Shown piece after piece: positions 6,839 to 14,763 of a stretch of 47,198 nucleotides of DNA. Position 1 is the first letter of the stretch. Each line of letters opens with the position of its first letter. The position numbers and the translations under genes are program-made. The stretch spans positions 21,493 to 68,690 of the forward strand of contig DPHB01000004.1 in NCBI GenBank assembly GCA_003521845.1, written 5' to 3'. Origin of the DNA: Oceanospirillaceae bacterium. Its GTDB lineage: Bacteria > Pseudomonadota > Gammaproteobacteria > Pseudomonadales > Balneatricaceae. The notes beneath the pieces were generated by a model. It was not told the DNA's origin and made no database searches. It saw nothing but the letters and a program-made list of their open reading frames with translations.

Positions 6839-8130
6839 GTTGTTGTCTCGAAGTAGTTGGCCAAAGCGCGTAACATGCCTTGGCAAAGTTGCTGTAAATC
6901 TTCTGCTGACATCACATAAGGAGGCATCACGTAAACCAGCTTGCCAAAGGGGCGTACCCACACACCCTCATCTACCAGCATTTTTTGAATACGGCCTAGG
7001 TCAACGGGCTGTGTTACCTGTACTACACCTATGGCGCCTAGTACGCGTACGTCTTCTACATAATCTGCTGATAGGGCTGGTGACAGGTGTTTTTGTAAAC
7101 CCTCTTCAAGGCCTTTAACCTGAGCTTGCCAATCATTACTTTCCAGTAAATCCAAACTAGCATTCGCTACCGCGCAAGCTAGTGGGTTGCCCATAAAGGT
7201 AGGGCCGTGCATAAAGCAGCTGGCTTCACCGCGGGAAATGGTGGTGGCAATATGGCTCGTGGTCAGGGTGGCGGCAAAGCTCATGGTGCCACCCGTAATA
7301 GCCTTGCCCAAGCACATGATGTCTGGCTGCACGTCGGCATAATCACAAGCAAACAAGGCACCACTGCGGCCAAAGCCCGTGGCGATTTCATCCGCTACTA
7401 GTAGCACATCGTACTGTTTGCACAAAGCGGCAGCTGCTTTTAACCAAGCTGGGCTGTAGATACGCATACCACCAGCGCCTTGCACAATGGGCTCCAAAAT
7501 CAAGCCCGCTATATGTTGATGATTGTCTTTGAGCTGTTGTTCTAGTTCATCAAGATCTGCATCCTTTAAGGGACGGTCAAAACCTAGGGGCGGTGCGTCA
7601 CAAAAATAGTGTTGTGGTAGCACGCTGGTAAAGAGGGAATGCATACCATTTACTGGGTCACATACGGCCATGGCACCAAAAGTATCACCGTGATAGCCAT
7701 TGCGTACGGTTAACATGCGATTTTTGTCAGCTTGGCCTCGGGCGTGCCAGTATTGCAGGGCCATCTTAATGGCCACTTCCACGGCCACGGAGCCTGAGTC
7801 ACTAAAAAATACCTTTTCTAGGCCTGCTGGGCTCATGGCCGCCAGTCGTTGTGCTAAACGCACTGCTGGTGCATGGGTAATGCCACCAAACATGACATGG
7901 GACATGTCGCTCATTTGCGCTTGCATGGCCTGATTAAGGTGTGGGTGATTGTAACCATGAATAGCGCACCACCAAGAAGCCATGCCGTCGATCAGTTCGC
8001 GGCCATCAGCAAGACGCAAGCGCACGCCTGCGGCGCTGACCACGGGATAGGCGGGTGGTGGGTTGTCCATGCTGGCATAAGGGTGCCATACGTGTTGTTG
8101 GTCGAGGGCAATGAGCTGTTCGCTATTCAT
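6835..8130 (-). CDS. bioA: Adenosylmethionine-8-amino-7-oxononanoate aminotransferase (DAPA synthase)
   Basis: This 431-residue class-III PLP aminotransferase begins MNSEQLIALDQQHVWHPYASMDNPPPAYPVVSAAGVRLRLADGRELIDGMASWW, very close to E. coli BioA. PLP-binding residues include the SGSVAVEVAIKMALQYW helix, DEIATGFGRSG (247-257) and the Schiff-base lysine in CLGKAITGG (Lys276). It converts 7-keto-8-aminopelargonate to 7,8-diaminopelargonate using S-adenosylmethionine as amino donor. It lies apart from bioBFHCD, about 3.5 kb away on the opposite strand, and is coupled to a downstream thioesterase. I see no BirA-like site in front of it. Confidence 0.97.
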   Translation of the reverse strand: MNSEQLIALDQQHVWHPYASMDNPPPAYPVVSAAGVRLRLADGRELIDGMASWWCAIHGYNHPHLNQAMQAQMSDMSHVMFGGITHAPAVRLAQRLAAMSPAGLEKVFFSDSGSVAVEVAIKMALQYWHARGQADKNRMLTVRNGYHGDTFGAMAVCDPVNGMHSLFTSVLPQHYFCDAPPLGFDRPLKDADLDELEQQLKDNHQHIAGLILEPIVQGAGGMRIYSPAWLKAAAALCKQYDVLLVADEIATGFGRSGALFACDYADVQPDIMCLGKAITGGTMSFAATLTTSHIATTISRGEASCFMHGPTFMGNPLACAVANASLDLLESNDWQAQVKGLEEGLQKHLSPALSADYVEDVRVLGAIGVVQVTQPVDLGRIQKMLVDEGVWVRPFGKLVYVMPPYVMSAEDLQQLCQGMLRALANYFETTT

Positions 8131-8194
8131 GGTGAGGCTCTTTAGGCTGGCTGCAAAAGTGAGTTATGGTATCACAAGTATAAAATGATGGGTG

Positions 8195-8905
8195 TCAGGC
8201 CTCAGGTTTGACATCACAAATACTGACTACCAAAATATGATGTTCTAGTACCTGCCACTGCACATTCACTGCTTGCAAAAGGCAGCCATAAACCCGCCCC
8301 GGGTCATTTTGGTAAGCCGGGCGTGGATCGTGGCGCAGTACCTGTTCGATCAATGCTTGCAAAGTAGGTTGGTGGCTCAGTGTAGCCAAGGCTTGCTCGC
8401 TGTATGTGATAGGCAAGTCTAAGGTTTGTTCATCCGGCGCAAAGCCACTTGTGGCCTGAGGTTGGGACTCTACCCAAGGAAGGTAGGGTTTGATGTCATA
8501 GATCGGTGTGCCATGTATCAGATCGGCACCTTGCACGTGCAAACACACGCCCTGGTCGGTGGTGATCTTGTCCAACCGCACCAAGGACAAGCCTAATGGG
8601 TTGGGGCGAAAAGTCGAGCGCGTTGCAAACACCCCGAGTTTGGCATTGCCACCTAAGCGCGGTGGGCGTACTTTGGGCTTCCAGCCCTGTTGGGCGGTGG
8701 CATGGAAACCAAATATCAACCAAACATGGGAAAATTCTTGCAAGCCTTGTACGGCGTCAGCTTGATTGTAAGGCGCTTGAAGAATCACCTTGCCTTTGGC
8801 AGCAGTGACTAAACCCGGCTGACGTGGGGTGGCAAACTTTTCCTTAAAATCAGAATCGATGTAGGCAATGGGTGCAAGGCTAATAATATGGTCTGGATTG
8901 GACAT
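8195..8905 (-). CDS. trmO: tRNA (adenine(37)-N6)-methyltransferase TrmO
   Basis: This 236-residue protein reads ISLAPIAYIDSDFKEKFATPRQPGLV at its N terminus. It contains GFHATAQQGWKPKVRPPRLGGN and FATRSTFRPNPLGLSLVRL, the signature blocks of the TrmO (TsaA/YaeB) family. TrmO adds the N6-methyl group to t6A37 in ACY-decoding tRNA-Thr. Length matches E. coli TrmO (235). It lies 64 bases upstream of bioA on the same strand and could share transcription with bioA and the thioesterase. Confidence 0.93.
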   Translation of the reverse strand: MSNPDHIISLAPIAYIDSDFKEKFATPRQPGLVTAAKGKVILQAPYNQADAVQGLQEFSHVWLIFGFHATAQQGWKPKVRPPRLGGNAKLGVFATRSTFRPNPLGLSLVRLDKITTDQGVCLHVQGADLIHGTPIYDIKPYLPWVESQPQATSGFAPDEQTLDLPITYSEQALATLSHQPTLQALIEQVLRHDPRPAYQNDPGRVYGCLLQAVNVQWQVLEHHILVVSICDVKPEA

Positions 8906-9022
8906 AATTGCAGGCTATAGAATTTGGTAGCTGACGCGGACAGATTTGCTGGTTACAATAGCGCTTCAACATGATGCACGCAAATCGTTTTAATGCATTT
9001 AAGAATTTAAAAGGAAACCATT

Positions 9023-9325
9023 ATGGCTCGTAAACCCTTTCAAAAAGCCAAGGCCCTGCAAGGTCGTGGTACTTTAGCAGCTGTCGCCACAGACGGCCCA
9101 CATGTCGAGTGGCTGGGAATGCCGGAGTACTATATCCATACCTTAGAAATTGAAGGCAGCGAATACGCCTACTTTTCTGCTGACAAGGCACTGGAAATGG
9201 ATGTGGGTAGCTATGTGTGCTTCCGCTACCGGGAAACTAAAAAAGGCTTGTATATCGAAAAGCGCTCCTTGGGTATCGCTATCGATCCCGCCGAATACAT
9301 GCGTCAGCTAGAAGAAAATAAGTAA
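9023..9325 (+). CDS. Conserved-looking protein of unknown function (100 aa)
   Basis: The 100-residue protein begins MARKPFQKAKALQGRGTLAAVATDGPHVEWLGMPEYYIHTLEIEGSEYAYFSADKALEMDVGSYVCFRYRETKKGLYIEKRSLGIAIDPAEYMRQ. AAGGAAA is placed well for the ATG, and a TACAAT -10-like box lies at 8955. The alternating hydrophobic pattern and basic N terminus suggest a small beta-barrel, possibly nucleic-acid binding, but I do not recognise a family. It is 27 bases upstream of the FAD oxidoreductase on the same strand. Confidence 0.75.
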   Translation: MARKPFQKAKALQGRGTLAAVATDGPHVEWLGMPEYYIHTLEIEGSEYAYFSADKALEMDVGSYVCFRYRETKKGLYIEKRSLGIAIDPAEYMRQLEENK

Positions 9326-9352
9326 TAGATTATAGTAGGTAAAGGACAGCAC

Positions 9353-10666
9353 ATGTTTAAGCCCTTGCCACGCAACGACAATGGTTGCGGTTGGTTAACC
9401 AGTTTGCCTTTGCGTCAACCTCGGCCCACCTTGCAGGCGGAGCAGCAAGCGGACCTGGTGATAATTGGTGCGGGCTACACCGGCTTAGCGGCGGCTCGCC
9501 AATATGCCGAACTCAACCCTCAAGCCAAAGTGATTGTGTTGGAGGCCCAGCTAGCCGCAGAAGGTGCCAGCGCACGTAACTCTGGCTATCTAGTGGATTC
9601 CACCCTTAACGATGGCCACATGTCTGACACGGGCTTACAGCAATACCGTGACAAGTATGCGTTAAACAAAGCGGGTTTAGATTGTGTTGAGGGCCTAGTA
9701 AATAAACATCAAATTGATTGCGATTGGGATGCTAGCGGTAAATTTCATGCTACGGCTAAGCCTGCCAATGAAGCGAAATTGCAGCGTTTCAGTGAGTTGC
9801 TAAGTGAACTGGACTTAAAGCACAAAGTTATGGCTGGTGCTGAACTAAAGCAACGCCTTGGCACAGCATACTATTGTAGCGCCTTGTGGACGCAAGGTGG
9901 TGTCATGCTACAACCCGCTAAGCTGGGACGCGCTTATATAGACCTGTTGCCAGACAACGTCAGTTTGTTTGAAAATAGCCCGGTGCTGAAATGGGAGTCG
10001 TCTAGCAATCAAGTGCGTGTCTCTACGCCAATGGGCCAAGTGAGCGCAAAAAATATGCTGGTGGCGGTTAATGGTTTTATGGCCGCCGGTAAGGTGAAGC
10101 GCGATCGTGCCTTCCCACTGACCCTGACCGCCAGCATGACACGGCCTTTAACGGATGGCGAATATGCCTCGATTGGTTGTCCACAGGCTTGGGGTGTATT
10201 GTCGGCGCAAGCCATGGGCGCCACGGTGCGTTTGACAGAAGATCGCCGCATTATGGTGCGCAACACGGTAGAAGTATGGCCCAAGATGAACATGGGTGGC
10301 CGTCAGCTCATGCACCGTCAGTCCATGCATTTACGTGGTTTGCAGCGCCGCTTCCCACAATTGGACGCTAGCTTATTTGATTCCTTATGGTCAGGTATTA
10401 CCTGTATCAGTGCCAACAACGGCCAGGTGTTCGAGCGAATAGAGCCAAATGTCTTTGTTGCTGGCTGTTATAACGGGGGTGGTATTGGCTTAGCCACTTT
10501 ATTTGGTGAGCAGATGGCGTATATGATCAGTGGCCAAATGACTGATACGATTGCGCAAATTGAAGCTCGCCCAAAACCCACGCGTTTACCACCGCAGCCA
10601 TTTTTGGGTTGGGGAGTGCGTATGCGCTTGGCGCGAGACCGCTTGTTGGCGCGTCACGAGAATTAG
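9353..10666 (+). CDS. FAD-dependent oxidoreductase (DAO family, PuuB/OrdL-like)
   Basis: This 437-residue flavoprotein has an N-terminal dinucleotide fold: ADLVIIGAGYTGLAAARQYAELNP, with GxGxxG at residues 39-44, and a following acidic end VIVLEAQ. The segment GASARNSGYLVDS is typical of glycine/D-amino-acid oxidase-type enzymes such as gamma-glutamylputrescine oxidase. The C-terminal FAD contact is seen in VFVAGCYNGGGIGLATLFGEQ. It probably oxidises a C-N bond of an amine or amino acid; the substrate is unknown. The polyamine genes that accompany puuB are absent here. Confidence 0.85.
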   Translation: MFKPLPRNDNGCGWLTSLPLRQPRPTLQAEQQADLVIIGAGYTGLAAARQYAELNPQAKVIVLEAQLAAEGASARNSGYLVDSTLNDGHMSDTGLQQYRDKYALNKAGLDCVEGLVNKHQIDCDWDASGKFHATAKPANEAKLQRFSELLSELDLKHKVMAGAELKQRLGTAYYCSALWTQGGVMLQPAKLGRAYIDLLPDNVSLFENSPVLKWESSSNQVRVSTPMGQVSAKNMLVAVNGFMAAGKVKRDRAFPLTLTASMTRPLTDGEYASIGCPQAWGVLSAQAMGATVRLTEDRRIMVRNTVEVWPKMNMGGRQLMHRQSMHLRGLQRRFPQLDASLFDSLWSGITCISANNGQVFERIEPNVFVAGCYNGGGIGLATLFGEQMAYMISGQMTDTIAQIEARPKPTRLPPQPFLGWGVRMRLARDRLLARHEN

Positions 10667-10679
10667 AGTTCTCATAAAA

Positions 10680-10795
10680 CCCCGTCGTTACGTACACACC
10701 ACACCGTCATTACGTACCCAAAGCACTCGCTTCGCGAAGCGAGTGCTTTGGGTGCCTCGCAATGACGGTGGGATGTGCCTCGCAATAACGGGGGG
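10680..10795. repeat. MITE-like repeat, copy B, with nested inverted ends
   Basis: The core 10704-10768 begins CCGTCATTACG and ends CGCAATGACGG. It contains a perfect 38-bp palindrome (10717-10754) built from ACCCAAAGCACTCGCTTCG and its complement. A second, outer pair of ends (CCCGTCGTTACG from 10681, CGCAATAACGGGG to about 10793) encloses it, so one set of ends is nested in another. It lies between convergent genes (oxidoreductase and comF), where the hairpin could stop transcription from both sides. Confidence 0.8.
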
Positions 10796-10823
10796 GTACC
10801 TACCAATGACGCACAATCTCACA

Positions 10824-11612
10824 TCAATACAAATGCAGTTTGCTATTCGGTGGTAGGGTTCTGGCCACGCACCAGACATCAATGTGCAACTCATGGCCTG
10901 CTGCTTTGCGTAATGCCTTAGCTACAGCATTGGCACTTGCACCAGTGGTCATTACGTCATCCACTATGGCGATGTGCTGCACTTCTGCCAATATTTTCCT
11001 CACGCTCGCCGATGGGCTAATGGTAAAAGCCTGACGTAGGTTGCTGCGGCGTTGCTGTTTATTGAGGCCTTGTTGGCTAGCGGTGTCTTTCTCACGTTTG
11101 ATAATGCGGTCGTTGAGGGAAATGCCAAAGCGCTTGCTTAATAACTTGCCTATAACTTTGGCTTGGTTGAAGCCCCGCTGCTGCAGGCGTTTTTTGTGCA
11201 GAGGCATGGGGAGGATTAGTTGCGGTAGGTCGGGGTTGTTTAGGTGAATATATTGGTACAAACAAGCTGCCAATAAGCGCCCAGCAGCCTGGTTATCATG
11301 ATCCTTCAAGGCATGTACTAGGCTGCTAATAGGTGGCAGGTAGTGTAGGGCAACCAATGCCTGATCGAAACCATGTGCCAAATGTGGAGGTTGGCGCAAG
11401 CAATCTCCACAGAGGATCGAAGCACCTAGATTGGTATCAAACGGTAAGGCACAAATAGCGCAGCAATAGTGATTGTGGGGTAGATCGGCATAGCAGCCTG
11501 GGCAATAGTTGTCGAGGTTTGCCGAAAAGCCATTACACAGCAGGCAGGGTGGTGTGAAGAGTGAGCAAATTTGCTCAAAAAGTGATTGAGTTTGGTTATT
11601 AAATGACCACAT
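10824..11612 (-). CDS. comF: ComF/GntX family phosphoribosyltransferase-like protein
   Basis: This 262-residue protein has an N-terminal cysteine-rich zinc region (CLLCNGFSANLDNYCPGC, then CCAICALPFDTN and CGDCLRQPP). The C-terminal half is type-I phosphoribosyltransferase-like, ending with the PRPP loop IAIVDDVMTTGASANAVAKALR. ComF proteins act in uptake and processing of transformed DNA in competent bacteria; E. coli GntX is a homologue. I start at the ATG at 11612, because the AAGGA (complement of 11621-11625) is correctly spaced for it and lies on top of the alternative ATG at 11621. A comF homologue next to bio genes is common (gntX/bioH in E. coli). Its start region lies within the BirA-type operator. 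Confidence 0.9.
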   Translation of the reverse strand: MWSFNNQTQSLFEQICSLFTPPCLLCNGFSANLDNYCPGCYADLPHNHYCCAICALPFDTNLGASILCGDCLRQPPHLAHGFDQALVALHYLPPISSLVHALKDHDNQAAGRLLAACLYQYIHLNNPDLPQLILPMPLHKKRLQQRGFNQAKVIGKLLSKRFGISLNDRIIKREKDTASQQGLNKQQRRSNLRQAFTISPSASVRKILAEVQHIAIVDDVMTTGASANAVAKALRKAAGHELHIDVWCVARTLPPNSKLHLY

Positions 11613-11642
11613 GTAAACCATCCTTGGTTTTCAGGTTGACTA
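11611..11642. promoter_or_regulatory. BirA-type biotin operator between comF and bioB
   Basis: ATGTAAACC (11611-11619) and GGTTGACTA (11634-11642) are separated by 14 bases. The known bacterial BirA operator is TTGTAAACC and GGTTTACAA separated by about 14-16 bases, so seven or eight of nine positions match in each half. The right half covers the -35 box of bioB; the left half lies between the ribosome site and start codon of comF. Confidence 0.8.
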
Positions 11643-11663
11643 AGCTAGGGCTGACTTTATCAT
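11636..11663 (+). promoter_or_regulatory. Sigma-70 promoter of the bioBFHCD operon
   Basis: TTGACT (11636-11641), 16-base spacer, TATCAT (11658-11663). The -35 element lies inside the BirA-type operator, so biotinyl-AMP-BirA would block RNA polymerase. Confidence 0.65.
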
Positions 11664-11691
11664 TCACACATCAATTTGAAGGAGCTCTTCC

Positions 11692-12786
11692 ATGCCCAAT
11701 TCACACACGCCAGTTAATGAGTATAGTACTAACCAAAATTCTAGCCAGACTAGTGTTCGTCATGATTGGCAGGTAGATGATATTACTGATTTGTTTGCCT
11801 TACCTTTTAACGACTTGATGTTTAGAGCGCAAACGATTCATCGACAAAATTTTGATGCCAATGAAGTGCAAGTGAGTACCTTGTTGTCCATCAAAACCGG
11901 CGCTTGCCCAGAAGACTGCAAATACTGCCCACAAAGTGCACACAATGACACTGGCTTGGAAGCCGAGCGTCTAATGAAGGTGAAAGAAGTGTTGGCCGAA
12001 GCGGAAGCTGCCAAGCAAGCAGGCGCCAGTCGTTTTTGCATGGGTGCCGCTTGGAAAAATCCACGCGCCAAAGACATGCCTTACGTGCTAGAAATGGTAC
12101 GTGAAGTGAAAGCCATGGGCTTAGAAACTTGCATGACCTTAGGTATGTTGGACGGCGACCAAGCGCAGCAGTTATCCGATGCTGGTTTGGATTACTACAA
12201 CCACAACCTAGATACGTCACCAGAATACTACGGCAGTATTATCACAACTCGTACCTACCAGGACCGTTTGGATACGCTACATAACGTGCGCGACGCCGGT
12301 ATGAAAGTGTGTGCCGGTGGCATTGTTGGCATGGGCGAAAATCTACGCGACCGAGTGGGTTTGTTGCAACAGTTGGCCAATATGCCAATGCACCCAGAAA
12401 GTGTGCCTATCAACATGCTAGTAAAAGTAGAAGGTACACCTTTGGACCAGGTAGAAGATCTGGAACCGTTTGATTTTATCCGTACCATTGCCGTAGCACG
12501 TATTGTCATGCCGGCTTCTCATGTGCGCTTGTCAGCCGGGCGTGAAGAAATGAACGAACAGATGCAAGCCTTGTGTTTTATGGCGGGTGCTAACTCTATA
12601 TTTTACGGTGATCGTTTGTTAACTACGGACAACCCTGCGGCCAACAAAGACCGTGCTTTATTTGCCAAGTTGGGTATTCGCCCAGAAAAACGCCAAGACG
12701 TTTCCGATGAAGCCCACGCTGGCGCGATAGAACAAGCCTTGCAAAGTGTTGGAGACGACCAGTCTTTCTACAACGTCGGAGCCTAA
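11692..12786 (+). CDS. bioB: Biotin synthase
   Basis: This 364-residue radical-SAM enzyme has its 4Fe-4S motif in GACPEDCKYCPQS (Cys72, Cys76, Cys79). Family blocks YYNHNLDTSPEYY, GGIVGMGE and SAGREEM are present. BioB inserts sulfur into dethiobiotin to form biotin, using a sacrificial 2Fe-2S cluster and electrons from flavodoxin; a flavodoxin gene lies 6 kb downstream. GAAGGAG precedes the ATG. The N terminus carries about 25 extra polar residues before the conserved HDWQVDDITDLF. It is the first gene of the bioBFHCD operon, and its stop is one base away from the GTG start of bioF. Confidence 0.97.
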   Translation: MPNSHTPVNEYSTNQNSSQTSVRHDWQVDDITDLFALPFNDLMFRAQTIHRQNFDANEVQVSTLLSIKTGACPEDCKYCPQSAHNDTGLEAERLMKVKEVLAEAEAAKQAGASRFCMGAAWKNPRAKDMPYVLEMVREVKAMGLETCMTLGMLDGDQAQQLSDAGLDYYNHNLDTSPEYYGSIITTRTYQDRLDTLHNVRDAGMKVCAGGIVGMGENLRDRVGLLQQLANMPMHPESVPINMLVKVEGTPLDQVEDLEPFDFIRTIAVARIVMPASHVRLSAGREEMNEQMQALCFMAGANSIFYGDRLLTTDNPAANKDRALFAKLGIRPEKRQDVSDEAHAGAIEQALQSVGDDQSFYNVGA

Positions 12787-12787
12787 T

Positions 12788-13969
12788 GTGAGCCTAGAGC
12801 AGGTCTTGCAAGGCCGCTTACAAGAGCGTAAAGATCAGTCCCTGTACCGGCAACGAAAAACCACACAGGGGCCGCAACAACCGGTTTTGCGCGTACAAGG
12901 GCAGGATTACCTATCGTTTACCAGCAACGACTATTTGGGCTTGGCCAATCATCCACGCCTGATCGAAGCCCTGCAAAACACAGCGGCTGAGTATGGCGTT
13001 GGCAGTGGCGCCTCGCATTTAGTTTGTGGCCACAGCGCTGCACACGAAGCGTTAGAGCAAGCCTTAGCCAAACTAACTGGGCGCCCCAAAGCATTGTTGT
13101 TTAGCAGTGGTTATATGGCCAATATTGGCATTATTAGTGCTCTGTTAGATAAGCGTGATGGGGTGTTTGAAGATCGGCTTAATCATGCTTCTTTGTTGGA
13201 TGGTGGCCGCCTAAGTGGTGCTCGCTTCCAGCGCTACCAACACAATGACGTCGCTGATTTAACGCGTCGTTTACAAAAAACACCAGTGCGTAACAAGCTG
13301 GTGGTGACTGATTCTGTATTTAGCATGGATGGTGATCAGGCGCCTTTGCCAGAACTGGCGGCGGCCTGTGCCGCTGAAGATGCCTGGTTGATGCTCGATG
13401 ATGCTCATGGTTTGGGCGTGCTGGGTCCGCAAGGTGGCGGTGCTGCTCTAGCGGCAAACTTATCGCCTGCACAGGCGCCGATTTACATGGGCACATTAGG
13501 TAAGGCCATGGGTTGCTATGGCGCCTTTGTCGCCGGTAGCGAAACCTTGATTGATGCCTTGGTGCAGTTTGCCCGCAGTTATATCTATACCACGGCTATT
13601 CCGCCTGCAGTAGCCGGAGCCGCCTTGGCGTCGGTGCAATTATTAAGCGAAGAGACTTGGCGGCAAGCCCACCTGCAACATTTAATTCAATTGTTTCGCG
13701 AGTCTGCTCAAGCCATGGGTTTGCCTCTAGTGGCAAGTCATACGGCTATTCAGCCCTTGCTGATCGGCGATGCTGAGCAGGCTATGCAAGTCAGTGAAGC
13801 ACTGCAGGCAATGGGTATATTAGTGACGGCTATTCGTCCGCCAACGGTGCCGGCCAATAGTGCGCGTTTGCGCATCACTTTAACGGCCTCTCATAGTCAG
13901 AGTCAGTTAGAGCAATTGCTAGAAGCTTTAGGTAAGCTGCAACATGAGGGCCTGTTGGCACGCACATGA
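12788..13969 (+). CDS. bioF: 8-amino-7-oxononanoate synthase
   Basis: This alpha-oxoamine synthase has 393 residues from a GTG at 12788, which follows GGAG (12778-12781) by six bases. The frame extends further up inside bioB, but that part is not family-like. Conserved blocks are SFTSNDYLGLANHP, GSGASHLVCGH, FEDRLNHASLLDG, DDAHGLGVLG and the PLP lysine in MGTLGKAMGCYG (Lys239). BioF condenses pimeloyl-ACP with L-alanine to give 7-keto-8-aminopelargonate. Its stop overlaps the bioH start (ATGATG), so translation is coupled. Confidence 0.96.
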   Translation: MSLEQVLQGRLQERKDQSLYRQRKTTQGPQQPVLRVQGQDYLSFTSNDYLGLANHPRLIEALQNTAAEYGVGSGASHLVCGHSAAHEALEQALAKLTGRPKALLFSSGYMANIGIISALLDKRDGVFEDRLNHASLLDGGRLSGARFQRYQHNDVADLTRRLQKTPVRNKLVVTDSVFSMDGDQAPLPELAAACAAEDAWLMLDDAHGLGVLGPQGGGAALAANLSPAQAPIYMGTLGKAMGCYGAFVAGSETLIDALVQFARSYIYTTAIPPAVAGAALASVQLLSEETWRQAHLQHLIQLFRESAQAMGLPLVASHTAIQPLLIGDAEQAMQVSEALQAMGILVTAIRPPTVPANSARLRITLTASHSQSQLEQLLEALGKLQHEGLLART

Positions 13970-14763
13970 TGGAGTTAAGTATACAAAGATACCCCGGCAA
14001 GCGCCCTTGCTCACCGACGCTAGTGTTGTTGCATGGTTGGGGATACCACAAGACTGCTTGGCCAGAAATCTGGTTGCAGCAGTTAGCCGAACGCTATGAC
14101 TTATGGTTAGTGGATTTGCCAGGCCACGGTGATGACAGCTGCCAAGCAGTGAGCGACGCTGATTTGTCGACCTTGGATGCCTGGTTGCAAAAACTAGGTG
14201 CTGCTTTACCGGCGCGATATAGCCTCTTGGGTTGGTCATTAGGTGGCCAGCTTGCCATGCGTTTGGCGCACCAACAATCAAACCGTGTGCAATCGCTCAT
14301 CTGTTTGGCTTGTAATCTTAGCTTTGTGCAACGCGATGGCTGGCCAGAGGCCATGCCCGTAAATGTACTTACGCAATTTCAAACAGCCTTTGCCCGCTTG
14401 CCTGAAAAAACCTTGCAACGTTTTTGTGCCTTGCAGGCTCAAGGAAGCGAAGATCCGATGGTCATGACCAAATTACTGCGTAGCCAGGTGCATTGTCGCC
14501 CTAGTTTGACAATGGGTCTAGATTGGTTAGCTAATTTGGATTTACGGGAAACATGGCCGCAAATAACTTGTCCGACTCTGCTCATATTAGCTGAGCAGGA
14601 TGCACTAGTGCCGGCTAGTGCAGTAGATACTATCAAGGCGATATCGGTTCAGCATCAAGGTGCAAACCTGCTAGCGGGTAGTCATGCTATAGCGTGGCAA
14701 GAAGGTACTAATACTAGTCTATTACTTGGTGTTTTCGAGTTTATGGAGGCGGCGCATGTCTAG
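13966..14763 (+). CDS. bioH: Pimeloyl-ACP methyl ester esterase
   Basis: This 265-residue alpha/beta hydrolase has the nucleophile elbow GWSLGG (Ser91) and catalytic candidates Asp212 (AEQDALVP) and His240 (AGSHAIAW); the oxyanion region is LLHGWGYH. BioH hydrolyses pimeloyl-ACP methyl ester, ending the disguised fatty-acid chain built after BioC methylation. Gene order bioF-bioH-bioC fits the BioC-BioH pathway of pimelate synthesis. Start could be the ATG at 13966 or the next one at 13969. The 3' end overlaps the bioC start. Confidence 0.94.
   Translation: MMELSIQRYPGKRPCSPTLVLLHGWGYHKTAWPEIWLQQLAERYDLWLVDLPGHGDDSCQAVSDADLSTLDAWLQKLGAALPARYSLLGWSLGGQLAMRLAHQQSNRVQSLICLACNLSFVQRDGWPEAMPVNVLTQFQTAFARLPEKTLQRFCALQAQGSEDPMVMTKLLRSQVHCRPSLTMGLDWLANLDLRETWPQITCPTLLILAEQDALVPASAVDTIKAISVQHQGANLLAGSHAIAWQEGTNTSLLLGVFEFMEAAHV

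Noticed and set aside
10551..10894. Short frames on both strands between the FAD oxidoreductase and comF
   Set aside because: They are translations of repeat copy B and of gene ends; the same RTQSTRFAKR-type string appears because of the palindrome.
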